Below, piece by piece: positions 6,808-14,137 of a stretch of 15,560 nucleotides of DNA (positions are counted from its first letter, which is position 1; the number at the start of each line of letters is the position of its first letter). The DNA is taken from NCBI GenBank assembly GCA_903824515.1, contig CAIJXA010000037.1, positions 1 through 15,560 on the forward strand. Reading direction: 5' to 3'. Under the pieces are notes generated by a model. That model made no database searches and was not told the origin of the DNA. It was given only the letters and a program-made list of their open reading frames with translations. The DNA comes from an uncultured bacterium (lineage in GTDB: Bacteria; Patescibacteriota; Minisyncoccia; Moranbacterales; GWC2-37-73). A program made the translations under genes and the position numbers.

Positions 6808-8541
6808 CTATTTCAAAAGCAGGTCTTTCGCTTGTTGATTTGTTGGATCAAGGTCGAGGATTTTTTGGGCATAAATTTTGGCGGTGGCAAAGTCTCCGGA
6901 GTTGCTTGAAATTGCGGCGATGGCATAAAGTATACTAATTTGGTGGGGATTGAATTTTTCGGCATTTTGCAGCACGGCAATGGCTTGCTTGAAATCTTTT
7001 TGGTCAGCATATATTTTAGCGAGATTGGTGTAGTTCGGGGCAAAGTTTGGATTGAGCTTGATGGCTTGGTTGTAAGCGTCGATGGCGGTATCAATTTTTC
7101 CTAGCTGACCAAGTGTATTGGCCATGTCATACCAAGGTTGGAAAAGGGTGTTTCCTGAGATATTAATGGCTTTCTGATAAGTCTGGATGGCTTTGCCTGG
7201 CAGGTGGGCGTCGTCATAAGCCATGCCGAGATTGGTGTAGACTCTGCCAGAAACTCCGTTGAGAGAAATATTTTTTTCGTAAAATTTGATTGGATTTTGC
7301 CAATCTTGATTGCGAATAATGGTGCGCAAACTAAAAGCGGAGATTATTGCAAGTAAAATTATGGCAAAATATGCTGACGGAACCAGTTTAGTAGACTTTT
7401 CATCGTTTAAATATTTCGATAGACTAAACGCAATCGCTAAGAACAGCCAAGGAAAAGCCGGATAGAGCCAGTGTTCATAGAGTAGTCCTTGGATTGGATA
7501 GATATACATCGATGGAAGCAAGGTTGCAAAAAAACTGAGCAAGCAAAAAGCGATCAGTTTGTTTTTTTTGAAAGATTGCCAGATGAGAAAAATTGAAAGA
7601 ACAAGACTAATAATCCCGAGTAGCACCATGGGAGCAAAAAAAGAGTCAGGAATGGGCAGCACTTTTTCCATATATAACTTGTCTGGCCAAAGAATTAATT
7701 TGGCATAAGTTCCGAGTCCAGCTAAAAAGACTAGCATTTTCTGCCAAAGCGTGGCGCTGCGGAGAATTGTTTGTGCGCCAAGGTCAAAAGTGTTCGCAAA
7801 ATGCAGAAGCGTCAGACGCAGTAAGGCGTAAATTGCTGCAATTGTGAAGTAGGGAGCGAGCAAAAGAATTTTTTGTTTCCAATTTTGCGTATAAATATTT
7901 AGTGGGATTAAGAGGATGTAAGCAGTCAGAATGAAGGGCAGTATGATAGCACGTTCTTTGGTGAGGATTGCAAGGATAAATAGCAATAATGACCAAAATA
8001 AGTGGAAATTTTTTCCTGAACTTGGATAATGCAAAAAAAGAAAAAAAGAACCTAACATCAAGGCTGTGTGCATGGGATCGGCGCGGCCAGCGACATAGGT
8101 GACAGCCTCGGTTTGCAAAGGATGCACCAAAAAAAACAAAGAAGCTAAAAATCCAGTAAGCAGCTTTTTGGAAAGTTTCAGGCCAATCAAAAAAACCAAC
8201 AGGCTGGCCACCAGATGCCAAAAGAAATTTTGAAAGTGGTAAAAAAATGGTTCGATTCCACCGATTCCATAGTCAACTGAAAAAGAAATAAGCAGCAGTG
8301 GCCGCCAATAGTTATCGTGGATGCCAGCACCAGCGGTGAGATTTTCAGAAAAATAGTTCGGGAGATATTGCCAGCTGCGGATATATTGATTGTTGACAAC
8401 GCTATCGTAATCATCCCAAAACATGTCATTAATGAAAGAATTGACATAGACGACAAGTCCAATTGCAAGCAAAAAAACAAGCACCTTTCTTGTAGTGAGA
8501 GAATTTAAAAAGATTGAATATTTTTTTTGAAGAAAAGTCAT
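6808..8541 (-). CDS. Multi-pass membrane protein with C-terminal TPRs (GT-C/TMTC-like)
   Basis: This 577-residue protein has about ten or more hydrophobic helices up to residue 405, then four TPR units (about 434-467, 468-501, 502-535, 536-569). The first external loop carries FWDDYD (D43, D44, D46), the acidic pair expected of GT-C glycosyltransferases. HPLQTEAVTYVAGRAD (140-155) matches the hallmark region of TMTC-type O-mannosyltransferases and related bacterial TPR membrane proteins. By analogy it would move a sugar from a polyprenyl-phosphate donor to an exported protein or glycan, with the TPRs binding the substrate. This is family-based inference; donor and acceptor are unknown. No repeat insertion is seen in it. 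The ATG at 8541 has no ribosome-binding site but a good promoter stands upstream. It is divergent from the copper block, and no clear terminator follows its stop. Confidence 0.85.
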   Translation of the reverse strand: MTFLQKKYSIFLNSLTTRKVLVFLLAIGLVVYVNSFINDMFWDDYDSVVNNQYIRSWQYLPNYFSENLTAGAGIHDNYWRPLLLISFSVDYGIGGIEPFFYHFQNFFWHLVASLLVFLIGLKLSKKLLTGFLASLFFLVHPLQTEAVTYVAGRADPMHTALMLGSFFLFLHYPSSGKNFHLFWSLLLFILAILTKERAIILPFILTAYILLIPLNIYTQNWKQKILLLAPYFTIAAIYALLRLTLLHFANTFDLGAQTILRSATLWQKMLVFLAGLGTYAKLILWPDKLYMEKVLPIPDSFFAPMVLLGIISLVLSIFLIWQSFKKNKLIAFCLLSFFATLLPSMYIYPIQGLLYEHWLYPAFPWLFLAIAFSLSKYLNDEKSTKLVPSAYFAIILLAIISAFSLRTIIRNQDWQNPIKFYEKNISLNGVSGRVYTNLGMAYDDAHLPGKAIQTYQKAINISGNTLFQPWYDMANTLGQLGKIDTAIDAYNQAIKLNPNFAPNYTNLAKIYADQKDFKQAIAVLQNAEKFNPHQISILYAIAAISSNSGDFATAKIYAQKILDLDPTNQQAKDLLLK

Positions 8542-8571
8542 AGGAGCGTAAAATCATTTAATCATGTAAGC

Positions 8572-8601
8572 ATTTTAGCACGGAAGGTTGCCTTGATTCA
8601 A
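8572..8601 (-). promoter_or_regulatory. Promoter of the TPR membrane gene
   Basis: On the minus strand TTGAAT (8601-8596), an 18-bp spacer and TAAAAT (8577-8572), with TG one base before the -10 box (extended -10). The leader would be about 25 nt. Confidence 0.5.
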
Positions 8602-8640
8602 CAGGATTGGCGCTACCTGAAAGTCTAGATGTGTAAAATG

Positions 8641-8696
8641 GCAGGTCATTCAAATCGATTTGCATAATTTGCAGGTGGGGAGTTATAATAATATAT
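8641..8696 (+). promoter_or_regulatory. Promoter and candidate operator of the copper block
   Basis: TTGCAT (8660-8665), an 18-bp spacer and a consensus TATAAT (8684-8689) end 7 bases before the ATG, suggesting a leaderless or nearly leaderless mRNA. A perfect palindrome, CAAATCGATTTG (8651-8662), overlaps the -35 box, and GCAGGT occurs directly repeated at 8641 and 8671. A metal-responsive repressor could bind here, but none is encoded in the window. Confidence 0.5.
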
Positions 8697-9092
8697 ATGA
8701 AAATGAATTTTAGAAAAATTTTAACCGGGGTTGTACTTTCAGCAATTGTTTTTGTTGTTGGGGGTTTTTGTGGTGAGACGATGGTGCAAACTTCTTCACA
8801 AAAAATGACTGAGATGGTTGAAGTTACCGATGCTCATTGCGGATCAATTGAGTGGAGTGCTGTCAAGAATAGGGCGCCGGTTAGCAATAACGTGATGCCG
8901 TGTTGTATGGAAAAACATGATAATTCCGCAGTTTTCACCCCAGTTGCGTCAAATGAGCGAATCAAATTTCAACAAGTCCCAATTGTTAGACAAGCAGTTT
9001 TTGTGGCTCAATTGATAAGTCAAAAAGCTTATGCTTCTTCTCCGTCTCCGCCTGAGCCGGGCATACTTTCTTCTAATATTCGTTTAGAATGA
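8697..9092 (+). CDS. Small secreted or membrane-anchored Cys/Met/His protein
   Basis: This 131-residue protein is not a family I can name. Residues 1-8 are basic and about 9-26 are hydrophobic (TGVVLSAIVFVVGG), forming a signal peptide or anchor. The mature part has HCG, then MPCCMEKHDN, a cluster of Cys, Met and His suited to binding a soft metal such as Cu(I). A second hydrophobic patch (PIVRQAVFVAQLISQ) precedes a Ser/Pro-rich tail. It is the first gene of the plus-strand run leading to the HMA fusion and copA, 408 bases ahead of the fusion. A role in external copper binding is an inference from position and residues only. ATG 8697 is chosen because it sits just after a strong promoter; ATG 8703 is possible. 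Confidence 0.7.
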   Translation: MKMNFRKILTGVVLSAIVFVVGGFCGETMVQTSSQKMTEMVEVTDAHCGSIEWSAVKNRAPVSNNVMPCCMEKHDNSAVFTPVASNERIKFQQVPIVRQAVFVAQLISQKAYASSPSPPEPGILSSNIRLE

Positions 9093-9500
9093 AAACTTTT
9101 TTGAAAACCTTATTTAAAAGATGAGGTTGTTTGTGATGAACAGAGTTAACTTTTCTTATACTATGAGTACATATTTTCTTCGTTCGCTCAGTAATAAAAA
9201 ATAAACCTTTTTATTACTCTCGCTTCGCTTGAAAATAGAAAAGTTACAAAAGAAATCCTGCGCATGCTTCCTCCCAAGGCGGACACGTGATGCTGAGGCA
9301 AAGACTTCACTCTTCGATGAAATTTTCACTCCGATGCACCTGCTGACTTCACTGCGTTTCAAAATTTTTTAACCGCTCATTAATCGTCTTTTGCCTACGC
9401 ATTGCGCAATGTGTAGAGGGGTGCGAAAATATAAATCCTAGATCTAGAATTTCCTTTTCTAGATTTGCAGGAGTGTAATAAATAATAAAAATATATCGTT
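9093..9500. other. Intergenic region with repeat copy A and a hairpin
   Basis: No gene is supported in these 408 bases. Repeat copy A fills 9147-9416. Further on, ATCTAGAA (9442-9449) and TTCTAGAT (9457-9464) form an 8-bp hairpin with a 7-nt loop, followed by TTGCAGGAGTGTAAT. That string resembles the TTGCAGG...GAGT...TAAT string before the gene at 8697. An AGGAG at 9469-9473 is 27 bases from the next ATG, too far to be its ribosome site. Confidence 0.6.
9147..9416 (+). repeat. Dispersed repeat copy A, with nested hairpin
   Basis: TAACTTTTCT (9147-9156) pairs with AGAAAAGTTA (9237-9246). The loop holds a further stem: AGTAATAAAAA (9190-9200) with TTTTTATTACT (9208-9218). The following sequence (CAAAAGAAATCC, ACTTCACTCTTCG, TTTTGCCTACGCA, CGCAATGTG) aligns in order with 14263-14407. 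Copy A is longer because of about 80 bases within the hairpin loop. Confidence 0.8.
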
Positions 9501-10958
9501 ATGGATAATAAAATAATAGTTCCTATAAAGGGAATGCATTGTCGAAGCTGTGAGCTGTTGGTAGAGGACGGGCTGTCGGAGGTTTCTTTGGTCAAGCGCA
9601 GTGTAGTAAATTTCAAAAAAGGGGAGGCAGAAATTCATTTTGAGCAGCAGCAACCCGATATGCATGAGATTGAAAAGGCGATTCGCGCCGCTGGCTATGG
9701 CCTTGGCAGTGACAAACCAAAAACTTGGCTGAGTAAAAATCCCGAGGATTATAAGGATTTGGCTGTGGCTGGAATTTTTTTGGTTGGTTTGTTTATTGTC
9801 GCTAAAAATTTCGGACTGACGAATCTTAATTTCAGTGGCGTTTCAAATCCATCTAGTTTGGGCGTCGTTTTTTTGGTCGGAATTACGGCTGGACTCTCTA
9901 CTTGCATGGCGTTAGTGGGTGGGCTGATTTTGGGAATTGCTGCCAGACACAATGAAAAGCATCCTGAGGCAAGCGCAATGCAAAAATTCAGGCCGCATTT
10001 GTTTTTCAGCCTTGGCAGAATTGGAGGCTACGCTATTTTTGGTGCAGTTCTTGGTGCGCTTGGATCAGTGTTGCAACTCTCGGGCACTGTTTTGGGAATT
10101 TTGACTATCATGGTTGGAATCGTAATGCTCGCACTAGGAATTAAGCTGCTCGGAATTTTTCCGTTGCTGGAAAATACTGGGATATTTTTACCAACAAGTG
10201 TGAGTAGACTTTTTGGAATTAAGAAAAATGCAAAAGAGTACAGTCATCAGGGTGCCATGATTACCGGAGTACTTACTTTCTTTTTGCCATGTGGGTTTAC
10301 TCAGGCAATGCAGCTTTTCGCAATCAGTACCGGTAGTCCTGCTGAAGGGGCTTTAGTTATGGCCACGTTCGCACTTGGAACAGCTCCCGGGCTATTGGGA
10401 GTTGGCGCCATAACATCCTTAGTCAGAGGGATTTTTGCAAAACGTTTTTTCAAATTTGCAGGAATTGTAGTGATATTTTTGGCCATTTTTAATATTACTA
10501 ATGGATACAATTTAGCTGGTTGGCAAGGGCTTGCAGTAACCAGTAATCAGAAACCAGTAACTACTAATAAAATTGTTGATCCGAATGTGAAAATGGAAAA
10601 TGGGGTGCAGGTGGTAAACATGGTGGAGGCTTCAAGTGGGTATTCACCGAACAAGTTCACTATCAAAAAGGATGTGCCAGTGCGCTGGGTGATTGACGCT
10701 CAGGCTCCGAATTCTTGCGCTAGTAGTATTTTGGTTTCAAGTTTAAATATTCGAAAAACTCTAACAGCTGGACAAAATGTGATTGAGTTTACGCCAAAAG
10801 AGGTCGGCAATATTTTATTTTCATGTGGTATGGGCATGTATACTGGTGTTTTTAATGTAGTGGACGGGCAAGGCAACGGTGGTGGCGCAATTGACGAAAA
10901 AACTCCGAGCACTAATATTCCTAAGGGAGTCTGCACGATGCAGGGGTGCGGGAATTAA
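9501..10958 (+). CDS. HMA / SafE-DsbD-like membrane / cupredoxin fusion protein
   Basis: This 485-residue protein has three parts. Residues 1-70 are an HMA copper-binding domain with GMHCRSC (C14, C17). Residues 86-340 hold about seven transmembrane helices of the SafE / cytochrome c biogenesis (DsbD, CcdA) type, with C135 in STCMALVGG and C264 in FLPCGFTQ, matching the paired membrane cysteines of that family. After a linker, residues 365-455 form a cupredoxin-like domain (FTIKKDVPVRW, C406, then FSCGMGMYTG with C442, M444, M446). The tail adds VCTMQGC. The layout suggests that copper, or electrons with copper, pass from the cytoplasmic HMA domain through the membrane core to the external cupredoxin. 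The direction is not shown by sequence. copA lies 347 bases downstream on the same strand. There is no ribosome-binding site at the ATG. The linker VTSNQKPVTTNK is encoded by a heptad repeat. Confidence 0.9.
   Translation: MDNKIIVPIKGMHCRSCELLVEDGLSEVSLVKRSVVNFKKGEAEIHFEQQQPDMHEIEKAIRAAGYGLGSDKPKTWLSKNPEDYKDLAVAGIFLVGLFIVAKNFGLTNLNFSGVSNPSSLGVVFLVGITAGLSTCMALVGGLILGIAARHNEKHPEASAMQKFRPHLFFSLGRIGGYAIFGAVLGALGSVLQLSGTVLGILTIMVGIVMLALGIKLLGIFPLLENTGIFLPTSVSRLFGIKKNAKEYSHQGAMITGVLTFFLPCGFTQAMQLFAISTGSPAEGALVMATFALGTAPGLLGVGAITSLVRGIFAKRFFKFAGIVVIFLAIFNITNGYNLAGWQGLAVTSNQKPVTTNKIVDPNVKMENGVQVVNMVEASSGYSPNKFTIKKDVPVRWVIDAQAPNSCASSILVSSLNIRKTLTAGQNVIEFTPKEVGNILFSCGMGMYTGVFNVVDGQGNGGGAIDEKTPSTNIPKGVCTMQGCGN
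10537..10571 (+). repeat. Heptanucleotide array in the linker of the fusion gene
   Basis: Five 7-base units run in one phase: TAACCAG, TAATCAG, AAACCAG, TAACTAC, TAATAAA. They encode part of the linker between the membrane core and the cupredoxin domain. Confidence 0.7.
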
Positions 10959-11305
10959 ATTTCATGTGTTGCGAAATTTTAAAAACCTTGAAGAATGAAA
11001 TTTTTCTCAAAATATCCTCGCCGCTCCTTCTTTTTTAACTAAAATTTTCCCTCAATCAACGGCAACCAATGGAAAATTTTAGAAAAAAGAAAGGCTTGCT
11101 CGAGCAATATATTTTTCAAAAATGTATTCTTCAAAGGTTTTAAGTAATTCTGTGTCGGTTCAGAGTCCCTGACCTGAATCGGAATGGTTCTGTGGATCGT
11201 ATTTGCGCTTTCTGTAGATAAGAACAAAGTAGTTCAAGTCGGAGACATTGAACTGACAAGAATTAATGTGGCAGTGGTAGTTTTAAATTCTAAAATTTAG
11301 TTATT
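10959..11305. other. Intergenic region upstream of copA with two hairpins
   Basis: No gene is supported in these 347 bases. The arms 11039-11050 and 11071-11082 are a perfect 12-bp inverted repeat (core AAAATTTTCC / GGAAAATTTT) with a 20-nt loop; T/A-rich extensions lengthen the pairing to about 11025-11095 with a two-base bulge. A second hairpin, 11156-11181, has an 11-bp stem with one bulged A and a CCT loop. A weak AAATTTC/GAAATTT stem follows the stop of the preceding gene (10957-10979). A 38-codon frame (11184-11300) is probably chance. Confidence 0.6.
11291..11305 (+). promoter_or_regulatory. Candidate -10 element of copA
   Basis: TAAAAT (11291-11296) stands 9 bases before the copA ATG and there is no ribosome-binding site, fitting a short or absent leader. 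No convincing -35 box is seen. Confidence 0.3.
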
Positions 11306-14137
11306 ATGAAAAGAATAAATTTATCCCTTTCTGGCATGCATTGCACTTCGTGCGCAATGTTGGTCGAGAGAACGCTTGGAAAAACACCTGGCGTCCAAAA
11401 AGCTAGTGTGAATTTTGCAGCTGAAAAAGTGTTGGTTGATTTTGATGAGCAGACAACTGATGTGCAAAAAATCATCGCAGCCATTGGGCGGGGTGGTTAT
11501 GGTGCACAAGAAGTTGATGCTAAGGATAGCGAATTTGAAAGCAAGAAAATAGCCAAGGAAATTGCTGATTATTTTAACAAGTTTATTTTTGGTGCGATAT
11601 TGAGCGCTCCAATGCTGTATTTCATGTTGCTGGATTTTTTCAAGTGGTTGCCGGGCGCAAAAAGTCTGGCACCATACGTGGGAATTTTCTCATTGCTACT
11701 CACGATTCCAGTGCAGTTTATTGCTGGCAAAGATTTTTACAAAGGCATGTGGGCGGCATTGAAAATGAAAACTTTCAACATGGATAGTTTGATTGCAATT
11801 GGAACTTCGACCGCGTTTTTCTATAGTTTGTATAATTTTGCTTCCTATGCGATTGCCAATAAATCTTTGATTGGCGTCGGCGGTGAAAAAATCCCAGAGC
11901 TCTATTTTGAAACCGCGGCCTATTTGGTCACCTTTGTTATTCTTGGAAAGTGGCTGGAAATTCGCACTAAGGGAAAAACTTCGGATGCTATCAAAAAATT
12001 AATGGGCTTGCAAGCCAAGACTGCACGGGTCTTTCGCGAAGGTCAGACTTTGGACATTGCGATTGAAGAAGTTTTGCATGGCGATATTGTGCTGGTGCGT
12101 CCAGGTGAAAAAATTCCAGTGGATGGAAAAATTGTCAAAGGTTTTTCAGCTGTGGACGAGTCGATGCTTACTGGAGAAAGTCTACCTCAGGAAAAAAACG
12201 TTGGTGACAAAGTGGTGGGCGGAACAATTAACAAAAATGGCAGCTTTGAATTTGTGGCTGAAAAAATTGGCAGTGAGACAATATTGGCGCAGATTGTTCG
12301 TTTAATTGAAGAAGCGCAAGGTTCCAAGGCGCCGATTCAAAATTTTGCCGACAAGATTTCAGCTTGGTTTGTGCCAGCAGTGATTGCAATTGCAATTTCA
12401 ACTTTCTTGGCGTGGTATTTTCTTTTCAGCGCGACGCTGGCTTTTTCTTTGATGGCTTTTGTGTCTGTGATTGTGATTGCCTGTCCTTGTGCGTTGGGAT
12501 TGGCCACACCGACATCGCTCATGGTGGGAACTGGCAAGGGCGCGCAGTATGGGATTTTAGTGAAAGGCGGACAAGCCTTGGAAGCAGCTAGCGACATCTC
12601 GGCGATTGTTTTTGATAAAACAGGAACACTGACCAAGGGAAAACCGCAAGTGACTGAGATTGTGGTTTTTGAAAAGGAAAAAAATGAAAATGAAATTTTA
12701 GCTATTGCGGCTAGTTTGGAAAAACTTTCGCAGCATCCCTTGGCGGAAGCAATTTATGCGTATGCTCAAGAAAAAAATATAAGTTTGAAAAATGTTGTTG
12801 ATTTTGATTCAATTCCTGGGCATGGCGTCAGAGGTAGTATTGATGGGGCTGTTTATCATTTTGGAAATCGTAAGTTGGCCAGCGATTTGGGAATAAGTTT
12901 TGCCAAAATAAACGCTGATTTGGAAAAATTGGAAAATGAGGGCAAAACCGCGATGATTTTGACCCGCCTCGGGTCGAAGAGCGGTCATCTCCGCGAGTCG
13001 AGGCAGGCTGATGAGTCAGATATTTTGGCGGTTATTGCCGTTGCGGACACCGTGAAAGAAACCTCTCATCGGGCTGTGGAAAAACTTCAGAAGATGGGAA
13101 TCGAAGTCTGGATGATCACTGGTGACAATTTGCGAACTGCCAAGGCGATTGCAAAATTGGTTGGCATTGATGAAAAAAATGTCCTTGCCGAAGTCTTGCC
13201 TCAAGACAAAGCGAACAAGATTAAGGAAATTCAAGCTCAGATAAGAAATAGATATTTTGATTTATTTGGAATTTTTCATTTAAAATTTGGAAGTTCTACC
13301 CGAAGGGTAGCTATGGTTGGCGATGGCATCAATGATGCGCCAGCCTTGGCGCAAGCCAATGTGGGCATTGCGATGGGCTCTGGCACTGATGTGGCCATGG
13401 AAACTGGAGATATTGTGCTTATGAAAGGCGATTTGAATGACGTGGTGACTTCATTGGAACTCTCGAAAGAAACGATGGCCAAGATTCGGCAGAATATGTT
13501 TTTTGCTTTGTTCTATAATGTCATTGGAATTCCGATTGCAGCTCGGGTTTTCTTTGCGTTTGGACTTATTCTAAAACCGGAATTAGCAGGTTTAGCCATG
13601 GCGATGAGTTCAATTTCGGTGGTTACTAATTCGCTCCTTCTGCGTTTTTTCAAGCCTGGCAAGAAAAATTATTTTTCCCTTGTTGCCCCAATGATCATGG
13701 TTATTGTTTTCACTTTCGGTTTTTTTGAATTCGCAAAATTCAGTAGTGGCATGGAAAAAATAGTTTTGACTCCAGCGCAAATCCAAAGCGAATTGAAAAA
13801 GGAAAATCTTTTGGAAAATTCCAGAATAATTGAAGTTGAGGGAAATCAAAAAACTTTCTATTTTGTGGATCAAGAAAACATCCCAAAAGTCTTGAAGGAA
13901 AAATTCTCAAAAGAAAGTTTTGTTCCTAAAAAAATAGACGGTGTGCAGTATCAGCAAATTTATGTTGGATCCAAAGAAGCGCAGATGATGATTGAAGAAA
14001 AACTTATTCAAAAGCAAGGAGATCGTTTGGAAAATTTCTTTGGTAATAGGATTGTTGTGTCTGGCATTTTGCCTCAAGCAAACACCATTTTGGACAGTAT
14101 CCATTTTGTTCCAAAGGGATTAGAGATTAAGCAATGA
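11306..14137 (+). CDS. copA: CopA-type Cu(I)-exporting P1B ATPase with extra C-terminal domain
   Basis: This 943-residue P-type ATPase exports Cu(I), and possibly Ag(I), using ATP. It has an N-terminal HMA domain (GMHCTSC; C13, C16), eight core membrane helices, the actuator TGES (289-292), the CPC site (C393, P394, C395), phosphorylated DKTGTLT (D437), HP (477-478) and GDGINDAP (672-679). YN in FYNVIG and MSS in MAMSSISVV of the last two core helices fit the Cu(I) subgroup P1B-1. Two stretches come from repeat DNA: about 553-571 and 646-667, the latter between EIQAQ and VAMVGDG. Most CopA proteins end soon after the eighth core helix. Here a ninth helix (about 791-812) and about 130 further residues follow, which I do not recognise. 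With cytoplasmic N-terminus and nine helices, that tail should be outside the membrane. No ribosome-binding site precedes ATG 11306. Confidence 0.95.
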   Translation: MKRINLSLSGMHCTSCAMLVERTLGKTPGVQKASVNFAAEKVLVDFDEQTTDVQKIIAAIGRGGYGAQEVDAKDSEFESKKIAKEIADYFNKFIFGAILSAPMLYFMLLDFFKWLPGAKSLAPYVGIFSLLLTIPVQFIAGKDFYKGMWAALKMKTFNMDSLIAIGTSTAFFYSLYNFASYAIANKSLIGVGGEKIPELYFETAAYLVTFVILGKWLEIRTKGKTSDAIKKLMGLQAKTARVFREGQTLDIAIEEVLHGDIVLVRPGEKIPVDGKIVKGFSAVDESMLTGESLPQEKNVGDKVVGGTINKNGSFEFVAEKIGSETILAQIVRLIEEAQGSKAPIQNFADKISAWFVPAVIAIAISTFLAWYFLFSATLAFSLMAFVSVIVIACPCALGLATPTSLMVGTGKGAQYGILVKGGQALEAASDISAIVFDKTGTLTKGKPQVTEIVVFEKEKNENEILAIAASLEKLSQHPLAEAIYAYAQEKNISLKNVVDFDSIPGHGVRGSIDGAVYHFGNRKLASDLGISFAKINADLEKLENEGKTAMILTRLGSKSGHLRESRQADESDILAVIAVADTVKETSHRAVEKLQKMGIEVWMITGDNLRTAKAIAKLVGIDEKNVLAEVLPQDKANKIKEIQAQIRNRYFDLFGIFHLKFGSSTRRVAMVGDGINDAPALAQANVGIAMGSGTDVAMETGDIVLMKGDLNDVVTSLELSKETMAKIRQNMFFALFYNVIGIPIAARVFFAFGLILKPELAGLAMAMSSISVVTNSLLLRFFKPGKKNYFSLVAPMIMVIVFTFGFFEFAKFSSGMEKIVLTPAQIQSELKKENLLENSRIIEVEGNQKTFYFVDQENIPKVLKEKFSKESFVPKKIDGVQYQQIYVGSKEAQMMIEEKLIQKQGDRLENFFGNRIVVSGILPQANTILDSIHFVPKGLEIKQ
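12961..13017 (+). repeat. Palindromic repeat insert in the copA nucleotide-binding region
   Basis: The DNA from GCCTCG to CGAGGCAGG reads as imperfect inverted arms and continues CTGATG, as does the intergenic copy at 6734-6763 (CCTGCCTCG, TAGGCGGG, CTGATG). It encodes TRLGSKSGHLRESRQADES between KTAMIL and ILAVIAVAD, a junction that is short in most CopA proteins. Confidence 0.65.
13241..13310 (+). repeat. Heptad array plus palindrome inside copA
   Basis: Units TTTGGAA, TTTTTCA, TTTAAAA, TTTGGAA run from 13265 to 13292 in one phase, preceded by TGATTTA. A perfect hairpin follows: CTACCC (13296-13301), GAA, GGGTAG (13305-13310). Together they encode IRNRYFDLFGIFHLKFGSST just before the conserved VAMVGDGINDAP. 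Confidence 0.75.
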
